Notes: generated from the sequence alone by a model not told the origin. Positions 36,320 to 45,936 are shown, counted from the first letter of the stretch. The stretch: 64,000 bases of DNA from Deinococcus hopiensis KR-140 (GCF_900176165.1 NZ_FWWU01000011.1:107969-171968); one strand, 5' to 3'. Made by a program: numbers and translations.

Positions 36320-36835
36320 CTAGCGCACCTTCTTCCAATCCGCCGAGAAGTCGTCCATTTGCGACACGACCTCGGCCCTCAGCTTAAAACCCAGGTTGTC
36401 CAGGTTCGTGGCGGTGTTGTAGCCCGTGTCGCTCCACAGGGTGACGTACTCGAAGCCGCCGTCGTAGTCGAAGCTCTCGCTCTTCAGATTCTCGACCGCC
36501 TTGGTCTGCACCTTCGGCGTGACGAGGCTCAAGATCGCCGAGTAAACGAGCCCACCATCTGCGGTGTTTCCCGCCTCCACGCGAAAGGAGAGCCAGGCGG
36601 GACACGCCGTATAACTCTCGCCGTCCGGGTTTAATCTCATGGACGCCGCGAGCTTCGTCAGGGTGTCTTGGGTCATCTGGGTGAGTTTGCCGTCGGCCTT
36701 GCCGCGCACCACCACCTCAGCGCGTCCTACGCACACCTGGTCGGCCTCGAACGGCTTCAGGTTGGTGGGCAGGCGGGCGGCGGAAGCGCCAGAGAGCACG
36801 GCGAGAGCGAGGGTCAAGAAGGGAAGGGATTTCAC
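36320..36835 (-). CDS. Secreted hypothetical protein
   Basis: 171 residues. GTG 36835 follows caggagacccacc. Signal peptide K-S-L-P-F-L-T-L-A-L-A-V-L-S-G-A-S-A-A. The mature protein has two cysteines (V-C-V-G-R-A-E and T-A-C-P-A-W-L-S) likely forming a disulfide, and alternating strands (A-E-V-V-V-R-G-K, L-S-F-R-V-E-A-G). Family unknown. It follows the carboxypeptidase-regulatory-like gene by 40 bp, so both are one operon. Confidence 0.65.
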   Translation of the reverse strand: MKSLPFLTLALAVLSGASAARLPTNLKPFEADQVCVGRAEVVVRGKADGKLTQMTQDTLTKLAASMRLNPDGESYTACPAWLSFRVEAGNTADGGLVYSAILSLVTPKVQTKAVENLKSESFDYDGGFEYVTLWSDTGYNTATNLDNLGFKLRAEVVSQMDDFSADWKKVR

Positions 36836-36875
36836 GGTGGGTCTCCTGGGGGGCAGATAGAGGATGCGGAGGGTC

Positions 36876-37634
36876 TTACTGGAACTTCCAGTAGACGTAA
36901 GCGCGGCCCGGTGCCCCGCCGGTCGCGCCCTTGCAGATGTCACCGGAGGGTTTGAACTTCACGGTCGCCTCCTCCGCGTAGTTCCCGTCGAAGGCAGAGA
37001 CGTGGAGTGCCTCGCGTGTGCCGTTCGTACCGATAAAGGTGGCCTTGACCCGGTAGGTGCCGATCGGCACGTCGAGCACCATGCCCCGCGCGGGGGCCGT
37101 CTTCGTCATGGGCTTGCCCACACTGCCGTCGATGAGGGGCCCCACCGGCGTGAGTTGCAGTTCGATCTCGTCGTCCTGGGTGGCCCATCGCGGCTGACCG
37201 AAGGCGGCCATCAGGGGAAGGCTGCCGCCGAAGTAGCCCAGGTCGCTGTAGGGTTCTTCGCCCGGAATGCGGCCTGAGAGCTGCCACCTGAAGTTGCGCA
37301 CCAGACCTTCACGTGGGTTGAAGGCGTTGTAGTCGGTGGCGCTGGGCTGGGCGAGGCGGTAGCAGAAGGTCTTGCCCTGGTAGGGGGCCCGGAGCCAGGC
37401 GTAGGAGCGGTAGCCCACGGGAGGCAGGCCGGTGACCTGATAGCGGCCCGTGTCGTCGGTGAGGGTCTCGGCGACGCCAGTCGTCACGACCGGCTTGATC
37501 CAGACCTGCACGCCAGACAGGGGCTTGCCGCCCGTGTCGAGCGCCTGGCCTTGCACGCTGCCAGAAACGGGTTTGCTGGAGGCCGCCAGCGCCGTGGAGA
37601 GGGCGAGAGAGGTGATCAGAACGGTCTTGCGCAT
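36876..37634 (-). CDS. Secreted carboxypeptidase-regulatory-like domain protein
   Basis: 252 residues. Signal peptide (V-L-I-T-S-L-A-L-S-T-A-L-A-A). Residues 25-80 (V-Q-G-Q-A-L-D-T-G-G-K-P-L-S-G-V-Q-V-W-I, T-D-D-T-G-R-Y-Q-V-T-G-L-P) are a prealbumin-like carboxypeptidase regulatory domain, common in secreted and outer-membrane proteins. The rest is beta-rich with C-Y-R and I-C-K cysteines. ATG 37634 is preceded by caggagc. It starts a two-gene operon with 36320-36835. A binding or structural role at the cell surface is inferred. Confidence 0.75.
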   Translation of the reverse strand: MRKTVLITSLALSTALAASSKPVSGSVQGQALDTGGKPLSGVQVWIKPVVTTGVAETLTDDTGRYQVTGLPPVGYRSYAWLRAPYQGKTFCYRLAQPSATDYNAFNPREGLVRNFRWQLSGRIPGEEPYSDLGYFGGSLPLMAAFGQPRWATQDDEIELQLTPVGPLIDGSVGKPMTKTAPARGMVLDVPIGTYRVKATFIGTNGTREALHVSAFDGNYAEEATVKFKPSGDICKGATGGAPGRAYVYWKFQ

Positions 37635-37748
37635 GGCCTTTGCTCCTGAGAGACGAGGGGACGGACCCGTACGGTGAACGCGGGGGCAGAAAGGGTCGGT
37701 GGGGTGTTGATTCGGGGGCAGCAGGCCGAAGGGGCCGCTCCGCTGTCT

Positions 37749-39215
37749 TCAGGGCCAGTGGCGGGTCAGGGCGAAGTCCTCGTTGCCGTCGTTCCGTTCC
37801 CCCGTGAGCACAATCCAGGTGGCGGGGACGCAGTCGCCGGGTTGCAGGACGACACGACCAGCGTGTTCATGCGGTGCTCGCCCGCCGGCACGAGCCGGCC
37901 CTGGGCAGCCACCTGCACGGAGCGGGCGGTTCCAGCATTCTCCAGGAGGGTGCTGACCTTCCCTCCAGCGCCGAAGCTGGAGTCGAGCGCCCCCGAGGCC
38001 GTGTACCTCGCAGCCTCAAATATGTCCCCTCCCACTGCGATGCGACAATCTTGCCGCCCTGCAGGGCCAGCGCGTACACCTTGTCCGAGGAGCTGACCGC
38101 CGTGACGGCGGTGTTCACCGTACCGCCCGTGCCGAAGGCGTCGTCGAGGGCGCCGGAGGGCGTGTACCGGGCCAGGGCGAAGTCCACGCCGGTCGTGGCG
38201 CTGGAGAAGCTCGGCGAGCCGCCCACCACGATCTTCCCGCCGGGCTGGACCAGTGCGGCGTTGACCCGGTCCCCGGCGCCGGCGCTGCTCCCAAAGGTGG
38301 TCAGGACCTTGCCGTTCGTACCGAAGCTGGCGCCGGGTTGACCGCTTGCCGTCAGGCGCACCGTGCCGAACGCTGCGGCGCCGTCCCGGGTAAAGCGCGC
38401 CACCGCAACGTCGGGCGAGGTCGCGCCGCTGCCGCCGGAGCCTGTCACCAAGAGCTTGCCGTCACTTTGCACGACCACAGCGCTCAGGTAATCGTCGCCG
38501 TCGCCCATCGGGGCCACGCTGACGCCACCCATGCCGAAGGTCGTGTCCAGGCTCCCTGCGGGACCGCGCAGCGTCACGGTAAGGGCCTTGGTCACGCTGG
38601 CCACGTCCGTCCCGGTCCCCGTCAGGGGGACGGCGGTGGGCTGCGAGTGCGGGGTGCTGGCCGCCGCACTGAACGTCACCGTCGCGCTCGTCTGATCGGC
38701 CGCAAGGGTCACGGGGGCCGCGCTCGTCCCCGCTGGGAGACCACCCACGTTCAGCGTGACAGCCCCTGCAAAGCCGTTCTTGCGGGCGGCGTTGACTGTC
38801 AGGCCCGCGCTCGTTCCCGTCACGACGGGAAGTTTGTCGCCGGAGAGCCTCAGGTCGAAGCTGCTGGAGGGTTGGGTCTGGGTCACGGTGATGTTCGCCG
38901 TGTGGCTCGTCACGCCGCCTGTGCTGGCGGTGACGTGCGCCATGCCCGCGCCCCCATTCCGGTCACGACGCCGCCCGCCACCTTTGCGACCGCCTCGCTG
39001 CTGGACTTCCAGGTGAAGGTGGTGTTCGGCAAAACCTGGCCCTGCGCGTTCCCCGCAGTGGCGGTGAGGGTGGTGCTCTGACCTGCCCCCACGCTGGCGC
39101 TGCCCGGAGTGGGTTCGGTGGTCTGGACGGTGAGGGCGGAAGTGCTGCCGCCCGTGGAGCAGGCGAAAAGGGCAGCGGAGAGCGGGAGGGCGCTGGTCAG
39201 GGTGAGTGCTCGCAT
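37749..39215 (-). pseudogene. Frameshifted Big2/delta-60 repeat lipoprotein
   Basis: From ATG 39215 the minus strand gives a lipoprotein signal (L-S-A-A-L-F-A-C-S), a bacterial Ig-like (Big2) domain (W-K-S-S-S-E-A-V-A-K-V), then after a shift at a run of G near 38945 a beta domain and delta-60 repeats (L-D-T-T-F-G-M-G-G, G-A-S-F-G-T-N-G-K, L-D-D-A-F-G-T-G-G, L-D-S-S-F-G-A-G-G-K). Further shifts near 38040 and 37850 lead to the natural end N-E-D-F-A-L-T-R-H-W-P at 37749. Delta-60 repeats form beta-propeller-like surface modules. Three shifts make a pseudogene or reflect homopolymer errors. Confidence 0.7.
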
Positions 39216-39245
39216 GGTGGGGTCTCCTTGCCTGTTGGCCCCATC

Positions 39246-39278
39246 ACGGTAGAAAAGTACCCCTGATTCGGGCGTGAC
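39246..39278 (-). promoter_or_regulatory. Promoter with GTCACGC/ATCAGGG repeats
   Basis: Minus strand: GTCACGC (39272-39278), CCGA, ATCAGGG (39261-39267), 9 nt, TACCGT (39246-39251). It drives the delta-60 lipoprotein (ATG 39215). With the promoter at 45904 it shares 27 of 35 positions. Confidence 0.75.
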
Positions 39279-39317
39279 TGGGGGAGTGGGTTGGGTGGGG
39301 TGGACCTGAAATCAGGG

Positions 39318-39539
39318 CTACAGGTCCTGGGGAGCGCTGTCCACCGGACGCTGAGTCAGGACATGCTTTCCAAGGAAGTGCAGCAGCACCTCCGGCGTGG
39401 CGAAGTAGCGCCTCCGGTCGTCGTGGGGGAGCAGCACCGAGGCCCGCCACACCGGGCGCGGCCCGTCGAACTCGTACCAGACGCGCAGCAGGTAGACCTC
39501 GTGTTCAGTGGGGGAAAGGACGCGGCTGTCGTCGTTCAT
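39318..39539 (-). CDS. Small W-motif protein
   Basis: 73 residues: M-N-D-D-S-R-V-L-S-P-T-E, then Y-L-L-R-V-W-Y-E, V-W-R-A-S-V-L-L, Y-F-A-T-P-E-V-L-L-H-F-L-G-K. The pattern (strand with R, central W-R-A-S, F-A turn, helix with F-L) matches the small proteins at 29352 and 55393. ATG 39539 has ggagg 8 nt upstream. It is divergent from the BTAD regulator pair, sharing a 100-bp intergenic region with repeats on both strands. Function unknown; a small cytosolic adaptor or sensor is possible (inference). Confidence 0.75.
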   Translation of the reverse strand: MNDDSRVLSPTEHEVYLLRVWYEFDGPRPVWRASVLLPHDDRRRYFATPEVLLHFLGKHVLTQRPVDSAPQDL

Positions 39540-39576
39540 ATCGTGGGCCTCCAGCACCGCTCGGCAGTGTCGGGGA

Positions 39577-39609
39577 AGCCTAGACGGGGCGGCATGATTG
39601 GGGCCTGAT
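39577..39609 (-). promoter_or_regulatory. Promoter with ATCAGGC/ATCATGC repeats
   Basis: Minus strand: ATCAGGC (39603-39609), 4 nt, ATCATGC (39592-39598), 9 nt, TAGGCT (39577-39582). Drives the small W-motif gene at 39539. It overlaps the plus-strand promoter at 39597-39629. Confidence 0.75.
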
Positions 39610-39629
39610 TGCGGACGAAGTGCTAACAT
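39597..39629 (+). promoter_or_regulatory. Promoter of the BTAD regulator pair
   Basis: Plus strand: ATTGGGG (39597-39603), CCTG, ATTGCGG (39608-39614), 9 nt, TAACAT (39624-39629); ATG follows at 39639. The same bases serve the divergent small gene on the other strand, so the regulator may control itself. Confidence 0.6.
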
Positions 39630-39638
39630 TTAGACCTC

Positions 39639-41116
39639 ATGAACATGCCGACTTGGCACCTCCAGGTTCTGGGTCAGGCGCGGCTGAACGGCCCCACAGG
39701 GACGGCCTCGCCGGTTGAGCGCAAGCTGGCGGCGTGCCTGGCCTACCTGGCCTACCTGGCCTTGGAGGGGCCTACATCCCGTTCACGCCTCGTTGGACTC
39801 CTGTGGTCCGACCCGCCCGGGGCAACCGCCCGGAACAATCTCCCGCAGATGCTGCGCAAACTGCGCCTCGCCAACGGCACCGAATTCACTGCTGGAACCG
39901 GTGAATTTGACCTCCTCTCTGGACTGGAGGTGGACGCGGCACGGGCCCGGGGCGCCTCCGCGCAGGCCCGCCTCAACGAATTGCTGGACCTGGGTGGGGA
40001 ATTCTTCCAGAACCAGAGGTACGGCGACTGCCCGGACCTTGACGGGTGGGTGATGGCCCGGCGCGAACGGCTCTTGGAATGGCGAACCCAGGCGAGGCGA
40101 CACAGGGCTGCCCGGCTGGCGCGGGCGGGCGATCTCCCGGCGGCCCTGGTCCATGGCTGCGGGCTCCTCGACCTCGGTCCCCGCGGGTTCGGCACCGAAT
40201 CCCTGCCCGGGACCGTGCGGCTGGCCCGCGAGATCGGCCGTGGCACGGTCCCGATGCCCTCCACCCCACCAGTGGGGCGTGAACCGCCCCTGGCCGTGTC
40301 GCGCCCCCAGCACCTGAGCGGGCGTGAGCGCGAGCGGAAGATATTGGAGCAGGCCTGGCAGGCGGGCCAGTGGATTTCCATTCCCGGAGAGCCTGGCCCG
40401 GGCCAGGCTCTCCTCGCCTTCGGTTTCGCAGCGAGCAAGGGCGAATTCACCGTGTACTCCCGGCAATCCGGCAACCGGGTGCAGTCCTGGGCAGCGCTCA
40501 CCCGCACGTTGCGGCACGAGGAGGAGCGCCGCCCGGACCTCATGCCCCGGACGAAACCGTGGGTGCGCCCGGAGTTGTGTCGTTTTGCGCCCGAGATCGC
40601 CCCTCTGGGTCAGTTCACGGCGGTCATCGCCAGTGAGGAGGACCTGCTGCGGTTGCGTGAAGCCCACACATTCTGGACCGCTGCCGTCCACGACGGTCTG
40701 CTCAGCAACGTGTGTGACGGCTGGCAGTTCTTCGGCGACAGCACGAACGCGGTGGGCGCCTTCACGTTCGGCACCAGCTTTCCGCTGCGACAGCCGGGCG
40801 GTATGCCGCGCGTGGTCGCCACCTTGCAGAGCGACTTCGGCGCCGAGCGGGTGGCCGAGGTGCCCGGTGCGCCGCTCCTCGGCCTGCTGGGAGCATTGCC
40901 GAGCATTGACGGCAGGAAAGCAAGCCCGGGGCGGCCCTGCCGTTCCTCCGGCGGGCCGCGCGCTGGGCTCAGGACCAGTACCGCTTGGAGGAGGCCGCCC
41001 GCGTTCACGGCGAGGTGGCTGAGGTGCGGGACGCGCCGGGAGACAAGGCCGGTGCCGCCCAGGCTGGGCGGCTGGCCCTCCTGCCCAGGCCCCAGCCGCT
41101 CCCGTCCCACGGCTGA
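39639..41116 (+). pseudogene. Decayed BTAD regulator, first of a tandem pair
   Basis: ATG 39639. The N-terminal winged-helix (L-E-G-P-T-S-R-S-R-L-V-G-L-L-W, N-L-P-Q-M-L-R-K-L-R) is close to the intact gene at 41201. The BTAD helical domain has lost about 40 residues around residue 180. The P-loop reads G-E-P-G-P-G-Q-A instead of G-x-x-x-x-G-K-[TS], so nucleotide binding is lost. Most of the ATPase domain after F-R-x-G-x-P-R is deleted. Near 40915 the sense changes frame to a TPR-like tail (F-L-R-R-A-A-R-W-A-Q-D-Q-Y) ending at 41116. It may still make a DNA-binding fragment that competes with the intact copy (speculative). Confidence 0.75.
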
Positions 41117-41200
41117 AACCCTGCCTACCGAGGAGGTCATGATGTCCAGTCCTATGCATCCCACGCCGCTCGACGCGCTCGCCTCCCCCTGGGGACGGAG

Positions 41201-44200
41201 ATGAGCGCGGTGTGGCATGCCCAGGTTCTGGGGCAGGTCCGCCTGACGGGTCCCGGGCAAGTTGTCGTCCCGCTGGAACGCAAGCTGGCGGCGTGCCTCG
41301 CGTACCTCGCGCTGGAGGGCACCACGTCCCGCTCGCGCCTCGTCGGGCTGCTGTGGCCCGATTCGCCGGAAGCCACCGCCAGAAACAACCTCTCACAGAT
41401 GCTGCGCAAATTGCGCCTCGCCACAGGTGCGGACCTGATCGGGGGGAGTGACGAGGTGGGCCTGAGGCCAGCGCTGGCGGTCGACGCCGCGCAAGCGCGC
41501 GCTGCACTGACCCAGGGCCGTCTCGCTGATTTGCTGGAGCTGGACGGAACGCTGCTGCACCACCTGAGCTACGACGACTGTCCGGACCTCGACGACTGGG
41601 TGACGGCTCAGCGCGAACAACTTCAGGAGTGGCGAACCGGGGCGCTGCGGGCCCAACTGCTGAGGGCGGAGCGGGACGGCGAAGTCGGAGAGGCCCTCGC
41701 CCTGGCCCGGCGGCTGCTCGACCTCGACCCGGTGTCTGAGGAAGCCTGGCGTCACGTCATGCGGCTGACGTACCTGTCCGGCGACCGCCCGGCGGCCCTG
41801 CGCGCTTACCGGCGCTGCCAGCAGGTGCTGCGGCGCGAATTCGGCGTGGACCCGCTGCCCGAGACGGCGGATCTCGCCCGTGAGATCGACCGGGGTACGG
41901 TGCCGGCCCCGAGGCCTTCCCGGTCCGCTGCCCTCTCCCTCGCGGTGCAGCGCCCGCCGCACCTCGTGGGCCGCGAGCGCGAGTGGGCCCAGATGGAGGC
42001 GGCCTGGGAGCGGGGAGCGACCTACATCTACATCCGGGGCGCGCCCGGGGCCGGCAAGACGCGCCTGGCCCAGGACTTCGCGGCGAGCAAGGGCGAGTTC
42101 GTGGTGTACGAGGGCCGCCCGGGTGATACCCAGGTGCCCTTCGCGTCCTCGGCCCGCAATGCCCGGACGGTGCTGGGCCGCTTTCCCGACGTGCCCCTTC
42201 AGGAGTGGGTGCGGCGCGAGATGGCGCGGGTGCTGCCCGAACTGGCGAGGGAAGGCGAGGTCCTGGCCCCCCTGAGCAGCGAGTCGGACGTGTTGCGGCT
42301 TCGGCAGGCCATGCAGGTGTTTTTCGCCGAGCGGAATGAGGGCCTCGCCGCCGTGGTGGCGGATGACTGGCAGTTTTTCGACTACGAGTCCAACCAGGAC
42401 GGCGCGTTTATGTGGAATACGCCCCTGCCACAGGGGATGAAGGGCCGGCTGCCACCCATGCTGATCACCTACCGCAAGGGCGAGGTGGCCCCCGAGAGCG
42501 AGGCGCTGATCCTGCGCCTGATTGAGGCGGGACAGGGCATCCTGATCGACCTCGAACCGCTGGAAGGCGACGGCGTGGGCACGCTGATGGACGACCTCGG
42601 TGTGCCGGACGACCCGGGGGTGCGCGCGCGGCTGCACGCCCACTGCGGCGGCAATCCGCTGTTCCTCCTCGAAACCGTTCGGCACCTCCTCGAAACCGGC
42701 CAGCTGGCTCAGGGCCTCCCCGAACGGCTGCCCCTGCCGCCCAGGGTGGGACAACTTATTGAGCGCCGCCTCGCGCTGCTCTCGACCCCGGCACTTCAGG
42801 CGGCCCGGGCCGCCGCCACCCTGCAGCGCGACTTTGACGTCGAACTCGTGGCCCAGGTGCTGGGCGCGCCCCTCTTCGACCTGATGACCGCCTGGGAGGA
42901 ACTCGGCGCGGCCCAGATCGTCACCGGGGAGCGCTTCTCGCACGACCTGGTGTACGAGGCGGTTCGTCAGGGCGTCCCCGCCTCTGTGCAGCCCCTGTTG
43001 CACCGGGGCGCGGCCCGGGCGCTTGAAGGGCAGGGCGCGCACCCGGCCCGCATCGCCTCCCACTGGAAGGAGGGCGGCAAACCCGCTCTGGCTGCGCCCC
43101 AGTGGGTCAAGGCCGCCGAACAGGCGCAGGCCCGCTACCTGAACCCCACCGCTGCGCAGAACCTGGGCCAGGCCGGAGAAGCCTACTGGGCAGCGGGCGA
43201 GGCGGAGGCTGCCTTTGGAGCCTGGGGCCAGCAGGGGGAGCTGCTGTTCTACCTGGAAGACCTCCCTTCCCTCGAAGCCCTGGCGCAGACCATGTGCGAG
43301 CGGGCGAGGACCCCCCCCCAGAAGGCGCTGGCCTACCGCATCGACAGCGCCGCCGCGCTGATGCGGGGCGAGGTGGAGCGGGGGCTGGAGACCGCCGGGC
43401 TCGGCCTGGCCTGTGCGGTCCAGGCGGGTGATCTGCGTCTGGAAGCCGACCTGCTCGAAGTGCTGATCTTCGCCAGTTACCAACAGGGCTTCTCGCCCGA
43501 CCCGGCGGCCTGGCTGGAGCGCATGCTCACGGTGGGAGACGCGCTGAACGCTCCGGCCCTTCAGGCCAAGACCCACGACCTCTGGGCGCTGTACCTGAGC
43601 GTCTCCCACCCGCGCGAGGCCCTGCGCCACGCCGAGGGCGGAGAGGTGCTCTACCGCACGCTGGGCGACGTGCAGGGTGCCGCGGCCTGTGCGCAGAAGA
43701 TCGCGGGCATGCACCTCAGGTTCGGCGACGTCCACACGGCCCGTGAGGCCCTCGCCCGTATGGCAACCTACCTCGAGCGGGGCACCGCGATGGCGACCCA
43801 GCGGCTCTTCCTGCTGGAGAGCGAGGCGTGGTGCGACTATGCTCAGGGCCGCATGGCGGGAGCGCTGAACGCCCTCGATCAGGCCCTGCGGCTGGAGGTG
43901 ATGCACGGCTCCGTCTGGACGCCCGAGGTGCGGGCGTGGCGGGCGACCGTCCTCGCCGAACTGGGCGCGTCCCGCGACGCCCTCGCGGAGGCGCGCGACC
44001 TGCTGCGGACCCTGCCGGACTCGCCCAACCAGCTCCCTGAGGTCCGGGTGCTCGTGCTGGACCTGATTGCGAACCTGGGACACCGGGAGGAAGCGGAGGC
44101 AGCCCTGCGCGAGGCCGGGCGGGTTCTGCAGGGCAGGGGATACTGGGCGGCACGCCTGGACCTCGCCCGCGCAGCTCTGTTCGGCCCGCAAGAACGCCTG

Positions 44201-44572
44201 CCCCTGCTTGAGGCGGTGCTGGGCCGCAGCCGCGAGGAGGGCTTCCGCGGAGTGGCGCTCGGTGCCGAAGTGCGCCGCAACGCCGCCCGGCTGGAACTGG
44301 GGCTGCCGCCCCTGCCCTGGGAGGCCCCACCCGAGGACCACCCTGCCGGGGTGATCGGCCTCCTGGAGTGGCGGGAGGTGCGGGCGCGGGTGGCGCGGAT
44401 ACTCGGCCCTGACCGTGGGACCCAGGCGCTTGCCGATCTCCGCGCCTGGGTCCAGCAGACCGCCGAGCATGACGTGCCCACCGAGTACCGTGCGCGCTTT
44501 GAGGAGTGGGCCCAGGTGGCCTTCCGGCGCTCCGCTGCCGACCCGGTCGTCCTCGCCCACGAGGCGAACTGA
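41201..44572 (+). CDS. BTAD/SARP-like regulator with AAA ATPase and TPR domains
   Basis: 1123 residues. Residues 1-95: winged-helix with S-R-S-R-L-V-G-L-L-W and N-N-L-S-Q-M-L-R-K-L-R. Residues 100-240: bacterial transcriptional activation domain (D-P-V-S-E-E-A-W-R-H-V-M-R, A-L-R-A-Y-R-R-C-Q-Q-V-L-R-R-E-F-G). Residues 265-600: AAA/NB-ARC-type ATPase with Walker A G-A-P-G-A-G-K-T near 280 and V-V-A-D-D-W near 385. Residues 600-1123: TPR-like helices. These STAND-type regulators bind direct repeats near the -35 site and recruit RNA polymerase. It follows a decayed paralogue and is flanked by promoters with 11-bp direct repeats, the expected operator type. Predicted targets: delta-60, ZU5-like, multicopper oxidase and small W-motif genes. 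Confidence 0.88.
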   Translation: MSAVWHAQVLGQVRLTGPGQVVVPLERKLAACLAYLALEGTTSRSRLVGLLWPDSPEATARNNLSQMLRKLRLATGADLIGGSDEVGLRPALAVDAAQARAALTQGRLADLLELDGTLLHHLSYDDCPDLDDWVTAQREQLQEWRTGALRAQLLRAERDGEVGEALALARRLLDLDPVSEEAWRHVMRLTYLSGDRPAALRAYRRCQQVLRREFGVDPLPETADLAREIDRGTVPAPRPSRSAALSLAVQRPPHLVGREREWAQMEAAWERGATYIYIRGAPGAGKTRLAQDFAASKGEFVVYEGRPGDTQVPFASSARNARTVLGRFPDVPLQEWVRREMARVLPELAREGEVLAPLSSESDVLRLRQAMQVFFAERNEGLAAVVADDWQFFDYESNQDGAFMWNTPLPQGMKGRLPPMLITYRKGEVAPESEALILRLIEAGQGILIDLEPLEGDGVGTLMDDLGVPDDPGVRARLHAHCGGNPLFLLETVRHLLETGQLAQGLPERLPLPPRVGQLIERRLALLSTPALQAARAAATLQRDFDVELVAQVLGAPLFDLMTAWEELGAAQIVTGERFSHDLVYEAVRQGVPASVQPLLHRGAARALEGQGAHPARIASHWKEGGKPALAAPQWVKAAEQAQARYLNPTAAQNLGQAGEAYWAAGEAEAAFGAWGQQGELLFYLEDLPSLEALAQTMCERARTPPQKALAYRIDSAAALMRGEVERGLETAGLGLACAVQAGDLRLEADLLEVLIFASYQQGFSPDPAAWLERMLTVGDALNAPALQAKTHDLWALYLSVSHPREALRHAEGGEVLYRTLGDVQGAAACAQKIAGMHLRFGDVHTAREALARMATYLERGTAMATQRLFLLESEAWCDYAQGRMAGALNALDQALRLEVMHGSVWTPEVRAWRATVLAELGASRDALAEARDLLRTLPDSPNQLPEVRVLVLDLIANLGHREEAEAALREAGRVLQGRGYWAARLDLARAALFGPQERLPLLEAVLGRSREEGFRGVALGAEVRRNAARLELGLPPLPWEAPPEDHPAGVIGLLEWREVRARVARILGPDRGTQALADLRAWVQQTAEHDVPTEYRARFEEWAQVAFRRSAADPVVLAHEAN

Positions 44573-44842
44573 GCAGCGCGGCTCCCAAAACCCACGGGAA
44601 GGAACCGGGGGTGCCTCCTTGAGGCGGTTTCCTCCGTATCTGGTGAGGAGCCCCCAGTTCAGTTGTCCTGGCTGAGGTTCCGTTCCACTCAAGACCGGTT
44701 GCGCAGTGGCAGATCAAGTTTACGAAAACGCTGTCTGGGTCGACCATAACCAACCCAGATTGGTTTTGGTTCAAAAAGAAGGGCTTTTCCCCTACCCAGA
44801 CGCCGTTTCTGGAGCCTCGCCTCCTTACTGCGCAACACGCCT

Positions 44843-45820
44843 TCAGATCTTGGTCGGCACGCCCGGAAAATTCCCGGTCGCGGCGAACCCGCCGGTGAGC
44901 GACGCGGCGTGGGTGGAAGCGTTCTGACCGACCACCTTGGCGTCCTGCAGCCCCTCCGGGGAGTCCCCTCTCCGCCTTCACGCCGACCACCTTGAACGTG
45001 TGGACCTGCTTGAAGGTCTTCAGCCCGGAGCCCTCGAAGCCAGACTGGACGTTTCGGGGCTACGGGCCCGTCTCGGTGCAGGTGACCTTGCCCTGCCACC
45101 CGGGCGTCTCGTCCGTGACCGTAACATTCAAGACCAGGATGAGAGGGCCATTCGGGGGATCTTCCACGTCCACCGTCCCTGGCTTGCCGGGCTTCTCCGT
45201 GGGGGACGTGCGGCTGGCGGTACCGTCTCCCTTGGTCCCGGTGGCGCTCAACGTTCTCACACTGCTGTTTCCCTCCCCCACGTTGAGGACGCTATGGCGC
45301 AGCCACACCCGCTGGTGGGGCGCCGGGCAACGGCACGAAGAGGCCGTTCTCATCCTGGGAGGGCGCGCTGCAGTACACGGCCCTGAGGGCCCGCCCCCTG
45401 ACCTTTGACCTTAGCGCATTTGTCTGAATGGCGCCGCGGGTGGAAAGGCAGCCCTCACGGCGCCCCACCGACCAGCCGCTGTTGGTCTCCACGGACACAG
45501 TACGGGCGGTGAGGTCGCGGACAGGCTTGCGGTACATCTGCCACACGCCGGTTTTGTCCTGAGAGGCGATGCTGAGGGGCTGCGGTGCGGAGCCCTCCAC
45601 GTCCTGGTCCGTGTGAAGGTCAGTTTGACCGGCTTGGCGAACTGGGTGCCTCCGGGGGTCAGGCGGTAGGCGTGGCCGCGCTGCCCGGGCGCGGTGCCGC
45701 TGAGCAGCAGTATCGGCGCTCAAGGCTCCGGCGGGAATGTCGATTCTCACGCTGCCTCCCGGCAGGGTCAGCCTTCCCCGGCGGCACCGACTGTGGCCGT
45801 AATGGGGGGGAGCCCATGGT
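44843..45820 (-). pseudogene. Frameshifted ZU5-like surface protein
   Basis: Minus strand near 45770: L-P-G-G-S-V-R-I-D-I-P-A-G-A-L-S-A-D-T, the start of a ZU5-like beta domain. Then, in changed frames, V-W-Q-M-Y-R-K-P-V, S-V-R-T-L-S-A-T-G-T-K-G near 45260 and L-I-L-V-L-N-V-T-V-T-D near 45130, and finally V-V-G-Q-N-A-S-T-H-A-A and the end V-P-T-K-I at 44843. No start or signal peptide is seen, but a proline-rich lead-in precedes it near 45850. The repeat-bearing promoter at 45904-45936 lies just upstream. At least four shifts, so a pseudogene. Confidence 0.6.
45414..45466 (+). repeat. Dispersed repeat, outer part
   Basis: gcgcatttgtctgaatgg followed by gggtggaaaggcagccctca and cggcgcc, matching the outer section of the repeat at 18172. 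It lies inside the ZU5-like pseudogene and may be what disrupted it. Confidence 0.65.
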
Positions 45821-45903
45821 TGTGCCGACTGGGGAGGAACTGGGCTGCGGTTGGGGCGAGGGACCGGGCGTGCGCGGCCCCCGCGCTCGCCTCGGTGCCT
45901 CAG

Positions 45904-45936
45904 ACGCTAGAAAGCGGACCCTGATTGCAGCGTGAC
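45904..45936 (-). promoter_or_regulatory. Promoter with GTCACGC/ATCAGGG repeats
   Basis: Minus strand: GTCACGC (45930-45936), TGCA, ATCAGGG (45919-45925), 9 nt, TAGCGT (45904-45909). Upstream of the ZU5-like pseudogene. Confidence 0.75.

Noticed and set aside
37672..37712. BTAD-type repeat before the 36876-37634 operon
   Set aside because: gttgatt resembles ATCA inverted, but there is no second copy at 11 bp and no TANNNT at 9 nt.
41393..44692. Long minus-strand open frame opposite the BTAD regulator
   Set aside because: Complementary-strand artefact; the plus strand encodes winged-helix, BTAD, Walker and TPR motifs.
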